Positions 1-8,356 of a stretch of DNA of 64,000 nt are shown piece by piece. Origin of the DNA: Micromonospora chaiyaphumensis (GTDB lineage: Bacteria; Actinomycetota; Actinomycetes; Mycobacteriales; Micromonosporaceae); contig NZ_FMCS01000001.1 of NCBI RefSeq assembly GCF_900091435.1, positions 557,512 through 621,511 of the forward strand, read 5' to 3'. A program made the translations under genes and the position numbers. How positions within the stretch are numbered: position 1 is the stretch's first letter; the number at the start of each line of letters is the position of its first letter. The notes below the pieces were generated by a model, which ran no database searches, was not told where the DNA came from, and saw only the letters and a program-made list of their open reading frames with translations.

Positions 1-192
1 TACACCCCGCCGGAGCAGCGCGGGCGAGGCTGGGCCAGCAACGCGGTCGCGGAGGTCTCCCGGCTGCTGCGGGCCGAGGGCGCCCGGGTCTGCCTCTTCA
101 CCGACCAGGCCAACCCGACCTCGAACCGGATCTACGCCAACCTCGGCTACCGGCCCGTGGTCGACATGGCCAACCTGGTCATCGTCCCCTGA
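1..192 (+). CDS. GNAT family N-acetyltransferase (C-terminal end only)
   Basis: The reading frame is open from the first base and ends at TGA 190-192, so only the last 63 residues are present. The acetyl-CoA pyrophosphate loop is visible as EQRGRGWASNAV (Q/R-x-x-G-x-G/A), followed by the typical C-terminal GNAT segment NPTSNRIYANLGYRPV. Members transfer an acetyl group from acetyl-CoA to amines. The substrate cannot be told from this fragment. The gene converges on the ECF41 sigma gene, with a hairpin between the two stops. Confidence 0.85.
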   Translation, partial: YTPPEQRGRGWASNAVAEVSRLLRAEGARVCLFTDQANPTSNRIYANLGYRPVVDMANLVIVP

Positions 193-219
193 CACCCACC
201 CGCGCCGCCGGTGTCGGGG
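187..219. terminator. hairpin between convergent genes
   Basis: GACACC (191-196) and GGTGTC (210-215) form a stem extended by flanking CCCC/GGGG with a one-base bulge. It lies exactly between the convergent stops at 192 and 220, as expected of a GC-rich bidirectional terminator. There is no U-tract. Confidence 0.45.
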
Positions 220-1098
220 TCAGTGGGCGAGGTCGAGCCCGGCCAGCCGCTCCGGGTCGGCGATCACGTCGATGGCGGCGATCCGCCCGTCGGTCACGGT
301 GAACGCCATCACCGACAGCGGCCGGCCGGCCGCGCTGACCAGCACCCCGGCCGCGCCGTTGACGAGCACCGGCCGGGCGAACGGAGAGAACCGGCCGAAC
401 GTGGTGGCCTGCGCGGCCACCACCCGCGCCCCGGTGAGCACCGTGGAGTGCCGCGCCCGTGCGGTCCCGCCGTCGGAGCGGAGCACCACGTCGGGGTGCA
501 GCACGGCCACCAGCCGGTCGAAGTCGCCCTCCCGGGCGGCGGCCAGGAACGCGCTGACCACCTCCCGCTGGCGGGCCAGGTCCGGGTCGGGCGCGGGCGC
601 CTGGCCGCGAACCCGGCGACGGGCGCGGCTGGCGAGCTGCCGGGCGGCGGCCGGTGACCGGTCGACCAGCGCGCCGATCTCCTCGAACGGCACGCCGAAC
701 ATGTCGTGCAGCACGAAGGCGAGCCGCTCGGTCGGGGTGAGCGTGTCCAGGACCACGAGCAGCGCCAGCCCGACCGAGTCGGCCAGCACGGCGGCGTACG
801 CCGGATCGGCGTCCCCCTCCGCGACGTCCACGACCGGGTCGGGCAGGCGTACCTCGAGGGGGTCCTCGCGGCGGGTGGCGCGGGCCCGCAGGGTGTTCAG
901 GCACACCCGGGCGACGACCGTGGTCAGCCAGGCGGCCAGGTTGTCCACCTCAGCGGTGTCGGTGCGGGCCAGCCGCAACCAGGTCTCCTGCACGGCGTCC
1001 TCGGCCTCGCTCAGCGAGCCGAGCATCCGGTAGGCCACCGCCCGCAGCCGCGGCCGCTCCCGCTCGAACCGTTCGGTCAGCCCGGCGTCCTCGCCCAT
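220..1098 (-). CDS. ECF41-type RNA polymerase sigma factor with SnoaL-like C-terminal domain
   Basis: This 292-residue protein has region 2 at about residues 10-75 (YRMLGSLSEAEDAVQETWLR), a linker with LPDP, and region 4 at about 105-165. A SnoaL-like domain follows (about 170-290) with an SDGG motif and a terminal DPERL, matching the DGGGK and NPDKL signatures described for ECF41. ECF41 factors have no anti-sigma partner; the C-terminal domain itself tunes activity. They are normally encoded beside a COE gene (carboxymuconolactone decarboxylase, oxidoreductase or epimerase). Here the divergent neighbour at 1257 is an epimerase/oxidoreductase-like protein, which fits. ATG start at 1098. Confidence 0.92.
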   Translation of the reverse strand: MGEDAGLTERFERERPRLRAVAYRMLGSLSEAEDAVQETWLRLARTDTAEVDNLAAWLTTVVARVCLNTLRARATRREDPLEVRLPDPVVDVAEGDADPAYAAVLADSVGLALLVVLDTLTPTERLAFVLHDMFGVPFEEIGALVDRSPAAARQLASRARRRVRGQAPAPDPDLARQREVVSAFLAAAREGDFDRLVAVLHPDVVLRSDGGTARARHSTVLTGARVVAAQATTFGRFSPFARPVLVNGAAGVLVSAAGRPLSVMAFTVTDGRIAAIDVIADPERLAGLDLAH

Positions 1099-1152
1099 GT
1101 CCCAGTCCTTCCGCGCGGGGGTTCCGGTTGACCGACCCGCACCGGCCCGCCG

Positions 1153-1208
1153 GTGTGACCGGAGGTGACGCCGGTCACTTCGGTCACACGTCCGGCCCGC
1201 CGCGGGTC
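1153..1208 (+). promoter_or_regulatory. candidate ECF41-dependent promoter with overlapping inverted repeat
   Basis: GGTCACA (1182-1188), exactly 16 bases, then GGTC (1205-1208) closely matches the published ECF41 target promoter TGTCACA-N16-CGTC. It is correctly placed upstream of the gene at 1257. The -35 element forms the right arm of a hyphenated inverted repeat, GTGTGACCG (1153-1161) with CGGTCACAC (1181-1189), with a further GGTGAC/GTCAC pair inside. The match is seen in the sequence; its use by the adjacent sigma factor is inferred. Confidence 0.55.
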
Positions 1209-1256
1209 GAGCCGGTGCAGCCCGACCGTAGCGAAGATCTTTTCAAGGAGGACGAC

Positions 1257-2045
1257 ATGAACGCACCCATCCTGGTCACCGGCGGCACCGGCACCCTCGG
1301 CCGGCTGGTCGTACCGCTGTTGCGCGAGGCCGGCCACCCGGTACGCGTGCTCAGCCGCCGCGGCGGCCGGCCCGGCGACGGCGTCACGCACGTCACCGCC
1401 GACCTGCTCACCGGCGCGGGCGTCGACCCGGCGGTGCACGGCGTCGGCACCGTGCTGCACCTGGCCGGCGGCCCCAAGGGCGACGACGTGGCCACCCGCC
1501 ACCTGGTCGACGCCGCCCGGCGCGCGGACGTGGGCCACCTCGTGTACATCTCGGTGGTCGGGGCGGACCGGGTGCCGCTGGCCTGGCTGCGGTCCAAGCT
1601 GGACGCCGAGCGGGCCGTCGCCGGCGCCGGCGTGCCGTGGACGACGCTGCGCGCCGCCCAGTTCCACGACCTGACGCTGACCGTGGTGGCCAGGATGGCG
1701 ATGCTCCCCGTGGTCCCGGTTCCCGGGGGCCTGCGGTTGCAGCCGGTCGACGCCCGCGAGGTGGCGGCCCGGATGGCCGAGCTGACGCTGGGCGCGCCGG
1801 CCGGCCTGGTGCCCGAGCTGGCCGGACCCCGCGTCTACGGCCTGGGCGAACTGGTCGCCGGCTACCTGGCGGCCGCCGGTCGGCGCGGGCGGCCGCGGCT
1901 GCCCGTCCGGCTGCCGGGCAGAGCCGGCCGGGCCTACCGGAACGGGGACAACCTCGCCCGCCCCGGGGCCACCCTCGGCGTACGCACCTGGGAGGCGTTC
2001 CTGGCGGAACGGCTGCGGCAGCCGGCGGCCGGCGCGCAGGTCTGA
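1257..2045 (+). CDS. NAD(P)-binding epimerase/NmrA-like oxidoreductase (ECF41-associated COE protein)
   Basis: The 262-residue protein opens with the Rossmann motif LVTGGTGTLGRLVVPLL (GxxGxxG), characteristic of atypical/extended SDRs of the NmrA or NAD-dependent epimerase type. The start is ATG 1257, because AAGGAGG at 1245-1251 sits 5 bases upstream; a longer in-frame reading from 1128 would cover the promoter. The catalytic YxxxK is not obvious, as usual for NmrA-like members, so redox activity is uncertain. It faces the ECF41 sigma gene and is its expected target. The substrate is unknown. Confidence 0.85.
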   Translation: MNAPILVTGGTGTLGRLVVPLLREAGHPVRVLSRRGGRPGDGVTHVTADLLTGAGVDPAVHGVGTVLHLAGGPKGDDVATRHLVDAARRADVGHLVYISVVGADRVPLAWLRSKLDAERAVAGAGVPWTTLRAAQFHDLTLTVVARMAMLPVVPVPGGLRLQPVDAREVAARMAELTLGAPAGLVPELAGPRVYGLGELVAGYLAAAGRRGRPRLPVRLPGRAGRAYRNGDNLARPGATLGVRTWEAFLAERLRQPAAGAQV

Positions 2046-2058
2046 CCGGTCCGCCGAC

Positions 2059-2092
2059 CGCGCCGATCGGGACCGGGATCCCGATCGGCGCG
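2059..2092. terminator. perfect hairpin between convergent genes
   Basis: CGCGCCGATCGGGA pairs perfectly over 14 bp with TCCCGATCGGCGCG around a 6-base loop, between the convergent stops at 2045 and 2110. It is likely a bidirectional terminator without a U-tract. Confidence 0.6.
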
Positions 2093-2109
2093 TCGCCCGA
2101 CCGGCGGTG

Positions 2110-2841
2110 TCAGCCCAGGTGCCGGGCGAAGAACCGCAGCGTGCTGTCCAGTTCGAACGCCGGGATCTCCCCGTGCCTGCCCGGGTTGGCGTGCAGGGTC
2201 TTCTCGGTCGAGGCGAAGGCGTCGAACAGCGCGAGGCCCTGCGCCCGTGGCACCCGCTCGTCGTCCCACTGCAGCAGGAACTCCACGGGGACGGTGATCC
2301 GCGCGGCGGCCTCCGCCGAGGCCAGCGCCCCGCCCAGGCCGAGCACCGCCGCACGGACCCGGGGTTCGGCGGCCACGAACGGAACGCCGAGCCCGCACCC
2401 CAACGACACACCCCAGTAGCCCACCGGACCGGCGCCCACGTGGTCGAGGGCCTGGACCGCGTCCAGGACCGCTCGCCACTCGGGGACGGTCCGGCGAGCC
2501 GCGAGCGCCTGGAACCCGGCGATCAGCGGCGCCAGGTCCTTCCCGGCCTCGGCGCGAGCCTGGTTCGCGGTCGCGATCCGGTCGTACTCCTCGACCTCCG
2601 GCCGGTCGCCGTGCGCCGGCACGTCCACCGCCACCACGGCGAAGCCGCAGTCGGTTACGAAGCGGCGTGCCCGGGCCAGGATGCCGGGGGCCTTCTTGTG
2701 CTGGCCGCCGCCGTGGCCCATGAGGATGAGGGGACGCGTGCCGGTGGCGCCGTCCGGCGTCCACAGCACGCCGGGAATCTCACCGAGGGTGAAGAGCTGT
2801 TCGGAGACGCCGTCGGACGACGCCTGAGAGGTGAAGCGCAT
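2110..2841 (-). CDS. alpha/beta hydrolase (dienelactone hydrolase-like)
   Basis: This 243-residue cytoplasmic protein has an oxyanion/HG segment LILMGHGGG, a nucleophile elbow GVSLG (Ser near residue 145), an acid in QWDDERVP and a final His in GRHGEIP. These complete a Ser-Asp-His triad, and the length and order fit the alpha/beta hydrolase fold near dienelactone hydrolases. No signal peptide is seen. The substrate cannot be assigned. It is a single gene with about 160 bp of upstream non-coding sequence before the next gene on the same strand. Confidence 0.85.
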   Translation of the reverse strand: MRFTSQASSDGVSEQLFTLGEIPGVLWTPDGATGTRPLILMGHGGGQHKKAPGILARARRFVTDCGFAVVAVDVPAHGDRPEVEEYDRIATANQARAEAGKDLAPLIAGFQALAARRTVPEWRAVLDAVQALDHVGAGPVGYWGVSLGCGLGVPFVAAEPRVRAAVLGLGGALASAEAAARITVPVEFLLQWDDERVPRAQGLALFDAFASTEKTLHANPGRHGEIPAFELDSTLRFFARHLG

Positions 2842-3003
2842 AGCGTTTCGGGCCTTTCGGGATGCCTTCTTCGGGCACTCCCTAGGCCATGCGAGGGAGG
2901 GAGCCCCGACCTGTCACAGCGTTGATCGGTCTCACCTCCTCAGTTCGCAGCACCGCACAGCGACGCCGAAGCTATCACGAAGGACTCTCGAGTGGCCTGG
3001 CGC

Positions 3004-3642
3004 CTATGACCCACCGGCCGGGCAGTTGTTGCTCGTCAGCGTGACGCTGTATTCGCTGTCGTCCTGCGTGATGCCCGACGCTGAACCGTCGAACCAGGTC
3101 TCGACCTTCTCCCAGCCCCGGTGCTGCTCGTAGTGCAGGTGCGGCGCGCCGGAATTGCCGGTGCTCCCCACCCGCCCGAGCTGCTCGCCGCGGGCCACCC
3201 GCTGCCCGGCGCGGACCAGCGGCGGTTCGAGCAGGTGCAGGTACTGCGTCTCCCACCTGCCGCCGTGGTCGATCTTCACCCAGTAGCCCCCGCCGCGCCC
3301 GCGCGGACCCTTCGGGTTGTCCGGGGTACGCCCACCCAGCGACCCGTTGATCCCGGCCACGGTGACCGTCCCGGCCTGCGAGGCGAGCACCGGCCTCCCC
3401 CACGCCTCGCCTTCGGCGGGGAACAGGTCGACGTCGTAGGCGTCGTGGCCCGGGTAGGTGCCCAGCCGCCACGTCTCGCCGCAGGACACGGGAAGCTGGA
3501 ACAGCGGGCGCGGTCCCGGCGGCGGCAGCAGCGGCACGACGACCACGGCGACGGCCACCAGGGCCGCGGCCGCGCCGACCGCGAGACCGATGCGGAGCGC
3601 GCGGCGCCGGTCGCGGCGTCCGGGCGGCTGGGCGGTCGTCAT
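3004..3642 (-). CDS. membrane-anchored M23 (LytM/lysostaphin-type) peptidase
   Basis: A basic N-terminus precedes one transmembrane segment (LAVGAAAALVAVAVVVVPL). The outside domain carries the M23 zinc-site elements: GHDAYDVD (HxxxxD), YLHLL and the C-terminal HLHYE (HxH). M23 enzymes cut peptidoglycan cross-bridges or act as LytM scaffolds. All metal ligands appear present, so activity is plausible. The start is uncertain: ATG 3642, ATG 3654 and GTG 3675 are in frame and none has a strong ribosome-binding site. ATG 3642 gives the most usual short cytoplasmic tail (212 residues). Confidence 0.82.
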   Translation of the reverse strand: MTTAQPPGRRDRRRALRIGLAVGAAAALVAVAVVVVPLLPPPGPRPLFQLPVSCGETWRLGTYPGHDAYDVDLFPAEGEAWGRPVLASQAGTVTVAGINGSLGGRTPDNPKGPRGRGGGYWVKIDHGGRWETQYLHLLEPPLVRAGQRVARGEQLGRVGSTGNSGAPHLHYEQHRGWEKVETWFDGSASGITQDDSEYSVTLTSNNCPAGGS

Positions 3643-3711
3643 CGACCCGAGCATGTCAGACACCGCCCAGGTCACGGAGGCTCGTTGCGCAGGTGCCGGT
3701 GCGGGCGCGCC

Positions 3712-4614
3712 TCACCAGCCGACGGTGGTGAGGCTGATGGGGGTGAGCTGGCGGACCTGGGGCTCGATCCACTGTGCCGCGGTGACCAGCTTGACCAGCC
3801 GGTCGATGGTCTCCGGTGGCCCGGCCACGAAGCTGCGCCGGTCGGCCGGGCAGCCGTAGCGGTCGTCGAAGCAGCCGCCGTCGAGGGCCCGGACCGCCAT
3901 GCCGGCCTCGGCGGCGAGGAGCATCCCGGCCGGCAAATCGACCGCCTCGGGGCGGTAGCCGACGATGCCGTCGATGTCGCCGCGGGCCAGCATCACCCAG
4001 GACAGCAGCGGCGCCCACAGTTGCAGCACCCGTCGCGCGGTGGTGTCGAGCACCACCTTCAGCGCCCGGGCGGTGCTGTCGTCCCGGGCCACCTCGTGCC
4101 CCTGGGTCCAGGCCAGCACCGGCGCGGTCGGCACCGGCCGGCGGGGCGCGTGCAGCGGGCGGCCCGACGGCCCGGACCCGTGCACGAAGGCGCCCTGCCC
4201 ACGGACGGCCGACCAGGTGCGACCGGCGACCGGGTCGTGCACCACGCCGAGCACCGGTGAGCCCCGGTCGCAGAGGGCGATCCCCACCACGTACGCGGGC
4301 AGCCCGATCGCCACGTTGTTGGTGCCGTCGAGCGGGTCGACCAGCCAGGCCCAGGCGTTGTCGGCGGCGTACTCGCCGCCCTCCTCGGCGATCACCCCGT
4401 GCTCCGGCCAGCGGGACCGGATCCGGTCGACGATGAGCCGTTCGGCGGCGAGGTCCAGGTCGGTGACCAGGTCGCCGGAGTCGTTCTTGGCCCGGGCGTG
4501 CAGCTCGCCCCGGGTGCCCCGGCGCAGCAGCCGCCCGGCCGCCTGGGCCGCCTCCACCGCGAACCGGTGCGCGTCGCGCAGGTCGGGCCCGCCTCTGTTC
4601 GGCTCCACGTCCAT
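3712..4614 (-). CDS. inositol monophosphatase family protein
   Basis: The 300-residue protein has the metal-binding signature of the IMPase/FBPase superfamily: VIAEEGG (Glu ligand) and WLVDPLDGTNN (DPxDGT motif 1). Motif 2 is altered to EAVDLPAG instead of the usual WDxAAG, but the second metal-ligand Asp is kept. Substrates in actinomycetes include inositol phosphates, histidinol phosphate (HisN) and PAP (CysQ); sequence alone does not separate them. ATG 4614 follows GGAGGAG. The gene starts 15 bp after the upstream gene ends, suggesting co-transcription with the two genes at 4630-6281. Confidence 0.87.
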   Translation of the reverse strand: MDVEPNRGGPDLRDAHRFAVEAAQAAGRLLRRGTRGELHARAKNDSGDLVTDLDLAAERLIVDRIRSRWPEHGVIAEEGGEYAADNAWAWLVDPLDGTNNVAIGLPAYVVGIALCDRGSPVLGVVHDPVAGRTWSAVRGQGAFVHGSGPSGRPLHAPRRPVPTAPVLAWTQGHEVARDDSTARALKVVLDTTARRVLQLWAPLLSWVMLARGDIDGIVGYRPEAVDLPAGMLLAAEAGMAVRALDGGCFDDRYGCPADRRSFVAGPPETIDRLVKLVTAAQWIEPQVRQLTPISLTTVGW

Positions 4615-4629
4615 GGCTCCTCCAGCCAG

Positions 4630-5283
4630 TCAGCCCCGTGCCACCAGTTGCGCGATCTCCCGCGCCATCCGTGCGGTCTCCGCCGCGTCACAGCGGTCCC
4701 GGCGTATCCGGTGGCTGCGCCCGTCCACCGCGCCGAGGCTCAGGTCGCACACGCCGGGGGTGGTGCGGCCGAGTGCCACGGTCACCGCCGGCTCGCCGGC
4801 GTCGACCTCCGAGGTGTGGAAGCCGCCGGCGCGCAGCGCGTACGAGTCGCCGGCGGAGTGGGTCTCCACGGTGGCGGTCACCGCGGTGACCAGCCGGTCG
4901 GTGGCCGCCATCTCGTCGACGTCGCCCCGGCTGTGCACCTCGTAGATCCGCCAGGAGGGGTCGGCGGGGGCGTCGGTCACCTCGATCAGCTCGTTGCGTA
5001 CCGTGCCGTGCAGCACGTGGCTGAGCAGGTCCCAGCTGTGCGAGTGCATGGTCGAGGTGGTCGGGCGCACCGGCGGCGGGTCGGCCGGCCAGGCGTGCAC
5101 GCAGATGCCGTCGGGGCCGGTGCGCTCCACGGGCAGGCAGGTGAAGCCGAGCGGGTGCCGGACAGCGAGCAGCGGCCGCCGCCCCTCGGCGACGTCGTGG
5201 AGGACGTCGAGCACCCAGCCGCGCAGCAGCTCCGGCCGGGCGCCCCGGTCGATCTCCCGTTCGAGGTCGGTGTAGGTCATCAT
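4630..5283 (-). CDS. cupin-like conserved protein of unknown function
   Basis: This 217-residue soluble protein has two halves typical of a single-domain cupin. HSHSWDLLSHVLHG gives clustered His residues, and a later strand reads AGGFHTSEVDAGEPAVTVALG. Together they suggest a metal-binding barrel such as that of cysteine dioxygenase-like enzymes. I do not recognise a named family and assign no reaction. Start ATG 5283 overlaps the upstream stop as ATGA (5280-5283), so translation is coupled to the membrane protein; a second ATG follows directly. The pair behaves as one functional unit. Confidence 0.7.
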   Translation of the reverse strand: MMTYTDLEREIDRGARPELLRGWVLDVLHDVAEGRRPLLAVRHPLGFTCLPVERTGPDGICVHAWPADPPPVRPTTSTMHSHSWDLLSHVLHGTVRNELIEVTDAPADPSWRIYEVHSRGDVDEMAATDRLVTAVTATVETHSAGDSYALRAGGFHTSEVDAGEPAVTVALGRTTPGVCDLSLGAVDGRSHRIRRDRCDAAETARMAREIAQLVARG

Positions 5284-6281
5284 TCGTACGGGTTCCTCGC
5301 CTGGATGGCCCGGCTCACGATGTCGGCGACCTCGCGGTCGCCGAAGGACCGGGGCAGCGGCAGCCCGAGCGCGGCGAACAGCTTGCGCACCTGCTCGACG
5401 GAGGGCTCGTCGTCCAGCTTGACCGTCGCGGCCGCCTCGATGGGCACCCGCCGGCTCTGCTTGCGGCTGTAGTCCAGCTCGATGTTGAACCGGTTGTAGT
5501 AGAGCTCCCTGCGGTCGATCCGCAGGGCCGGTGTCTGCGGGTTCTCCTGCGTGATGATGACGCAGGACGAGGAGAGGTCGTAGCGGAAGGTGGTCATCTG
5601 CGCGGAGAGCCGGACCTCGACGGTGAGCAGCCCGGAGCGTTGCAGGTGCCAGCAGGCGGCCAGCACGGTCGCGTACGACTCCTTGCGGGTGCGGTCGACG
5701 GTCCACCGCTCCCCGGGCGCGTCGGGGTCGAGGCTGCGGCGGAACCGCGCGTAGCGCTCGCAGACGTCCTCGTCGGTCGGGTCGATGATCTCGATGGCGA
5801 AGCTCAGGGTGGCGTTGCGCCGGCGGGCGTGCTCCAGGCACTGCGGCAGGGTGACCGCCCGGGTGAAGGTGCCCGTTCCGCCCTTGAACGCCCACGAGTC
5901 GGTGTGCTGGCGGGCCTCGGCGAGGGCCCGGCCGACCTCGCTGCCGTGCAGCACCCGCACCATGGAGACGCTGTCGATCGCGTCGCGGGCCCGGTTGAGC
6001 GCCCCGTCCGGACCGGTGATCTCGTGCATCTGCGGGACCAGTTCGGTGAGCCGGTCACGGGTTGCCCGCATGACCTCGCGCACCTCGTGCTGGGCGGTCT
6101 CGCGGCGCAGCCGGTCGCGCAGCACGGCCTGGGCGAGCACCGCGAGGACCAGCAGGATGGCACTGTTGACCACGTCCTGGCTGACCGTGTTGGTCAGGCC
6201 GAGGACGGCCACGGTGACGGCCAGCACCAGGCCGATGAACGCGTCGAGATTGTTGACGACCCAGGTGAACAGGCGCGCCAT
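5280..6281 (-). CDS. two-TM membrane protein with large cytoplasmic domain, unknown function
   Basis: The 333-residue protein has two N-terminal hydrophobic segments (about residues 10-30, FIGLVLAVTVAVLGL, and 38-55, SAILLVLAVLAQAVL), a short coiled region and a soluble domain of about 250 residues. The soluble part contains WAFKGGTGTFTRAVTLPQC and FAIEIIDPTDEDVCERYARF, a pattern resembling phospholipase-D-like sensor domains of actinobacterial regulators. I see no HxK catalytic motif. ATG 6281 follows GGGGGA. It overlaps the cupin-like gene (ATGA). A sensor or effector role is inference only. Confidence 0.72.
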   Translation of the reverse strand: MARLFTWVVNNLDAFIGLVLAVTVAVLGLTNTVSQDVVNSAILLVLAVLAQAVLRDRLRRETAQHEVREVMRATRDRLTELVPQMHEITGPDGALNRARDAIDSVSMVRVLHGSEVGRALAEARQHTDSWAFKGGTGTFTRAVTLPQCLEHARRRNATLSFAIEIIDPTDEDVCERYARFRRSLDPDAPGERWTVDRTRKESYATVLAACWHLQRSGLLTVEVRLSAQMTTFRYDLSSSCVIITQENPQTPALRIDRRELYYNRFNIELDYSRKQSRRVPIEAAATVKLDDEPSVEQVRKLFAALGLPLPRSFGDREVADIVSRAIQARNPYE

Positions 6282-6336
6282 GACATCCCCCGGTCGACGA
6301 CGGAACCCCCATGATAGCCCGTTGTCAATCTCGCCA

Positions 6337-7128
6337 TCACGCGCTGTTCGGGTGGACCGTACCCCTCGGTGACGGCGCCTCCGCCGTCCGGCGGGCGGCG
6401 CAGATCAGCGACCCGCCGAGCCCCGGCGCGAGGCGGGCCAGCAGGCGGGAGGTGACCCAGCGTCCACCCGGGAGCCGCCATCCGACCTCGTTGGACCGGA
6501 TCGCCAGCGGCGCGAACCCGGCGCGGCACAGCACCCGCCGCAGCAGCGAGGCGGTGAACGGCCGGATGTGCAGCCAGAGGTAGGGGTGCAGGGGGTCCAC
6601 CTGCCGCGGCGCCCGGCCGGCGAGGAACGCCAGCCGGTCCTGCGCGGGCGCCAGGTTCGGGGTGGTCAGCACGAGCAGGCCGCCCGGGGCGAGCACGCGG
6701 TGGCACTCGTGCAGCAGCGCGAGCGGGTCGTAGACGTGCTCGATCAGCTCGCCGGTGAGCAGGCCGGCGAAGCTGCCGGCGCGGAACGGCAGCCCGCGGG
6801 TGGCGTCCAGGCAGACCGGCAGGGCCGCGCCGTCGGCGGCCCGGCGGGCCGCGCCCAGCGCGGTCTCGGCCATGTCGGCCACCACGAGCGGGCCGGGCAG
6901 CGCCGCCGGGTCCAGCATGCTGCGCGGGCCGCACCCCAGTTCCAGGACGGGACGTCCGGCCGGCACGCCGTCGACCATGAGCCGGGCCGCGACCGCGCGG
7001 CGGATCCGGTGGTACGGGTCGTCGACGTACCCGTTGACCTGCGCGCCGTCGTGGTAGCTGCGCCGGTTGGCGCGGCGGCCGTGCGCCTGCGCGCTGCGCG
7101 ACGAGGTCCCGGTCGGCGGCTCGGCCAT
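6337..7128 (-). CDS. class I SAM-dependent methyltransferase
   Basis: The 263-residue protein shows motif I VLELGCGPRSML, an acidic residue after strand 2 (VVADMAE), and post-motif segments LTGELIEHVYDPLALL and VLAPGGLLVLTTPN, the usual order of a UbiE/Methyltransf_11-type enzyme. ATG 7128 is preceded by GGAGGG at about 5 bases. The N-terminus is hydrophilic (SSRSAQAHGRRANRRSYHD). The substrate is unknown. A nearby sugar or lipid pathway is not evident, so the gene stands alone. Confidence 0.85.
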   Translation of the reverse strand: MAEPPTGTSSRSAQAHGRRANRRSYHDGAQVNGYVDDPYHRIRRAVAARLMVDGVPAGRPVLELGCGPRSMLDPAALPGPLVVADMAETALGAARRAADGAALPVCLDATRGLPFRAGSFAGLLTGELIEHVYDPLALLHECHRVLAPGGLLVLTTPNLAPAQDRLAFLAGRAPRQVDPLHPYLWLHIRPFTASLLRRVLCRAGFAPLAIRSNEVGWRLPGGRWVTSRLLARLAPGLGGSLICAARRTAEAPSPRGTVHPNSA

Positions 7129-7226
7129 CGCACCCTCCACTGCGGTCGTCGCCCTCGTCGGCGGCGTCCGCCTCCAGCCTCGCACCACGCCGGGCCGGCG
7201 GCGCGGAAATCCATCCCGGGTACGCC

Positions 7227-7258
7227 GACGCGGCGGCCGGGAGTCCGGCCGCCGCGTC
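7227..7258 (-). terminator. 14-bp perfect hairpin after the propeller gene
   Basis: GACGCGGCGGCCGG (7227-7240) and CCGGCCGCCGCGTC (7245-7258) form a perfect 14-bp stem with a 4-base loop. It lies 12 bp past the stop of the minus-strand gene at 7271 and is a probable terminator lacking a U-tract. Confidence 0.6.
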
Positions 7259-7270
7259 GTGGGTGTCGGG

Positions 7271-8224
7271 TCAGATGGCGCGGGCCCAGTCCAGCCGGCT
7301 GCTGTCGTCGTACTCGTCGCCGGGGATCCACCACGGCTCGCCGAAGCCGCTGGTCGAGACGATGATGTTGCCGCCGTCCGGTGCCTCGTTGGTCGGCGGG
7401 ATCGACAGCGCGGCGCAGTAGCGCCCGTCGGGCGAGAACACCGGGGACTGGTAGTAGCGGGGCTCGTCGGTGAGCCGCTTGAGGCCGGTGCCGTCGATGC
7501 GGACGGAGCCGAGCGCCGCCCCACCGAGCACCTCGGTGTCCCGCGTCCAGCGGTTCGTGCAGAACACCACCCGCTCGGAGTTCGGCATGAACACCGGCCC
7601 GTGGAACAGCTCGCCGGCCGCCTCCGGGGTGTAGATCGGCCGCACCTTTCCGGTGGCCAGTTCCAGCGTGCGCAGTTGCGGCCCCTCGGAGCGGCTGGTC
7701 CACCGCATGACGATCATGGAGCCGTCCCGGGACCAGTTGGGGTAGGACATGACGTGGCCCTGGACGAGGACCCGCTTGGCGCCGGTGGCCACGTCGACGG
7801 CGATCAGCGCGTCGTTCGCGGTCCCGGTGACCAGGGCGATCTCCCGGCCGTCCGGAGACCAGGTCGGGGCTCCGTAGTGGTTGGTGCGGGGCGGGTCGGC
7901 GAGCAGCTCCCGGATCTCGCCGGTGACCCGGTCGAACAGCGACACGTAGGGCAGGAGCCGGCCGTCGCCCGACCAGGCGTTGTTGACCCAGGCCACGTAG
8001 CGGCCGTCGGGCGACGTGGTGGCCTGGTCGCCGTCGGTGAGCAGCTGCTGCGGCGTGGTGCGCCCGGGGTTGACCTGGAGCACGCCCCAGCCGACGCTGA
8101 CCAGCCAGGGCCCGTTGACCACCTCGGTGGTCTCCGCAGCGGCGGCGGGCGCCGCGGCAACGAGGCCGGTCGCCGCGGCGGCGCCGGCCAGCGCGGCGGT
8201 ACGCAGCAGGGCCCGGCGATTCAT
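7271..8224 (-). CDS. Tat-exported TolB-like beta-propeller protein
   Basis: The N-terminus NRRALLRTAALAGAAAATG followed by AAAPAAAAE is a twin-arginine signal with an AxA cleavage site, so the mature protein is extracytoplasmic. The body has repeated WD40/PD40-like blades: SPDGRYVAWV, SPDGREIALV, SRDGSMIVM, MPNSERVVF and SPDGRYCAAL. Such propellers bind ligands or partners rather than catalyse. The start is taken at ATG 8224 (317 residues). An in-frame TTG nine bases upstream has a better-placed GGGGG and is an alternative. A strong hairpin follows the stop. Confidence 0.82.
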   Translation of the reverse strand: MNRRALLRTAALAGAAAATGLVAAAPAAAAETTEVVNGPWLVSVGWGVLQVNPGRTTPQQLLTDGDQATTSPDGRYVAWVNNAWSGDGRLLPYVSLFDRVTGEIRELLADPPRTNHYGAPTWSPDGREIALVTGTANDALIAVDVATGAKRVLVQGHVMSYPNWSRDGSMIVMRWTSRSEGPQLRTLELATGKVRPIYTPEAAGELFHGPVFMPNSERVVFCTNRWTRDTEVLGGAALGSVRIDGTGLKRLTDEPRYYQSPVFSPDGRYCAALSIPPTNEAPDGGNIIVSTSGFGEPWWIPGDEYDDSSRLDWARAI

Positions 8225-8356
8225 CTCAGTCAAGGCAACCCCCGTGATAGACGTCGCCCCACCCTCCTGAAAGGAAGATCCGCCGGGCATCGGACGAGCG
8301 GGCGGACCACCGTCGGCCACTCGGTCAGCCCGTACGGTGACCGGCCCGGCGGCCGG

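Noticed and set aside
6311..6328. TTGACA and TATCAT as a promoter for the membrane/cupin pair
   Set aside because: The two hexamers are only about 6 bases apart on the minus strand, not about 17, so they cannot form one promoter. TATCAT alone may still be a -10.
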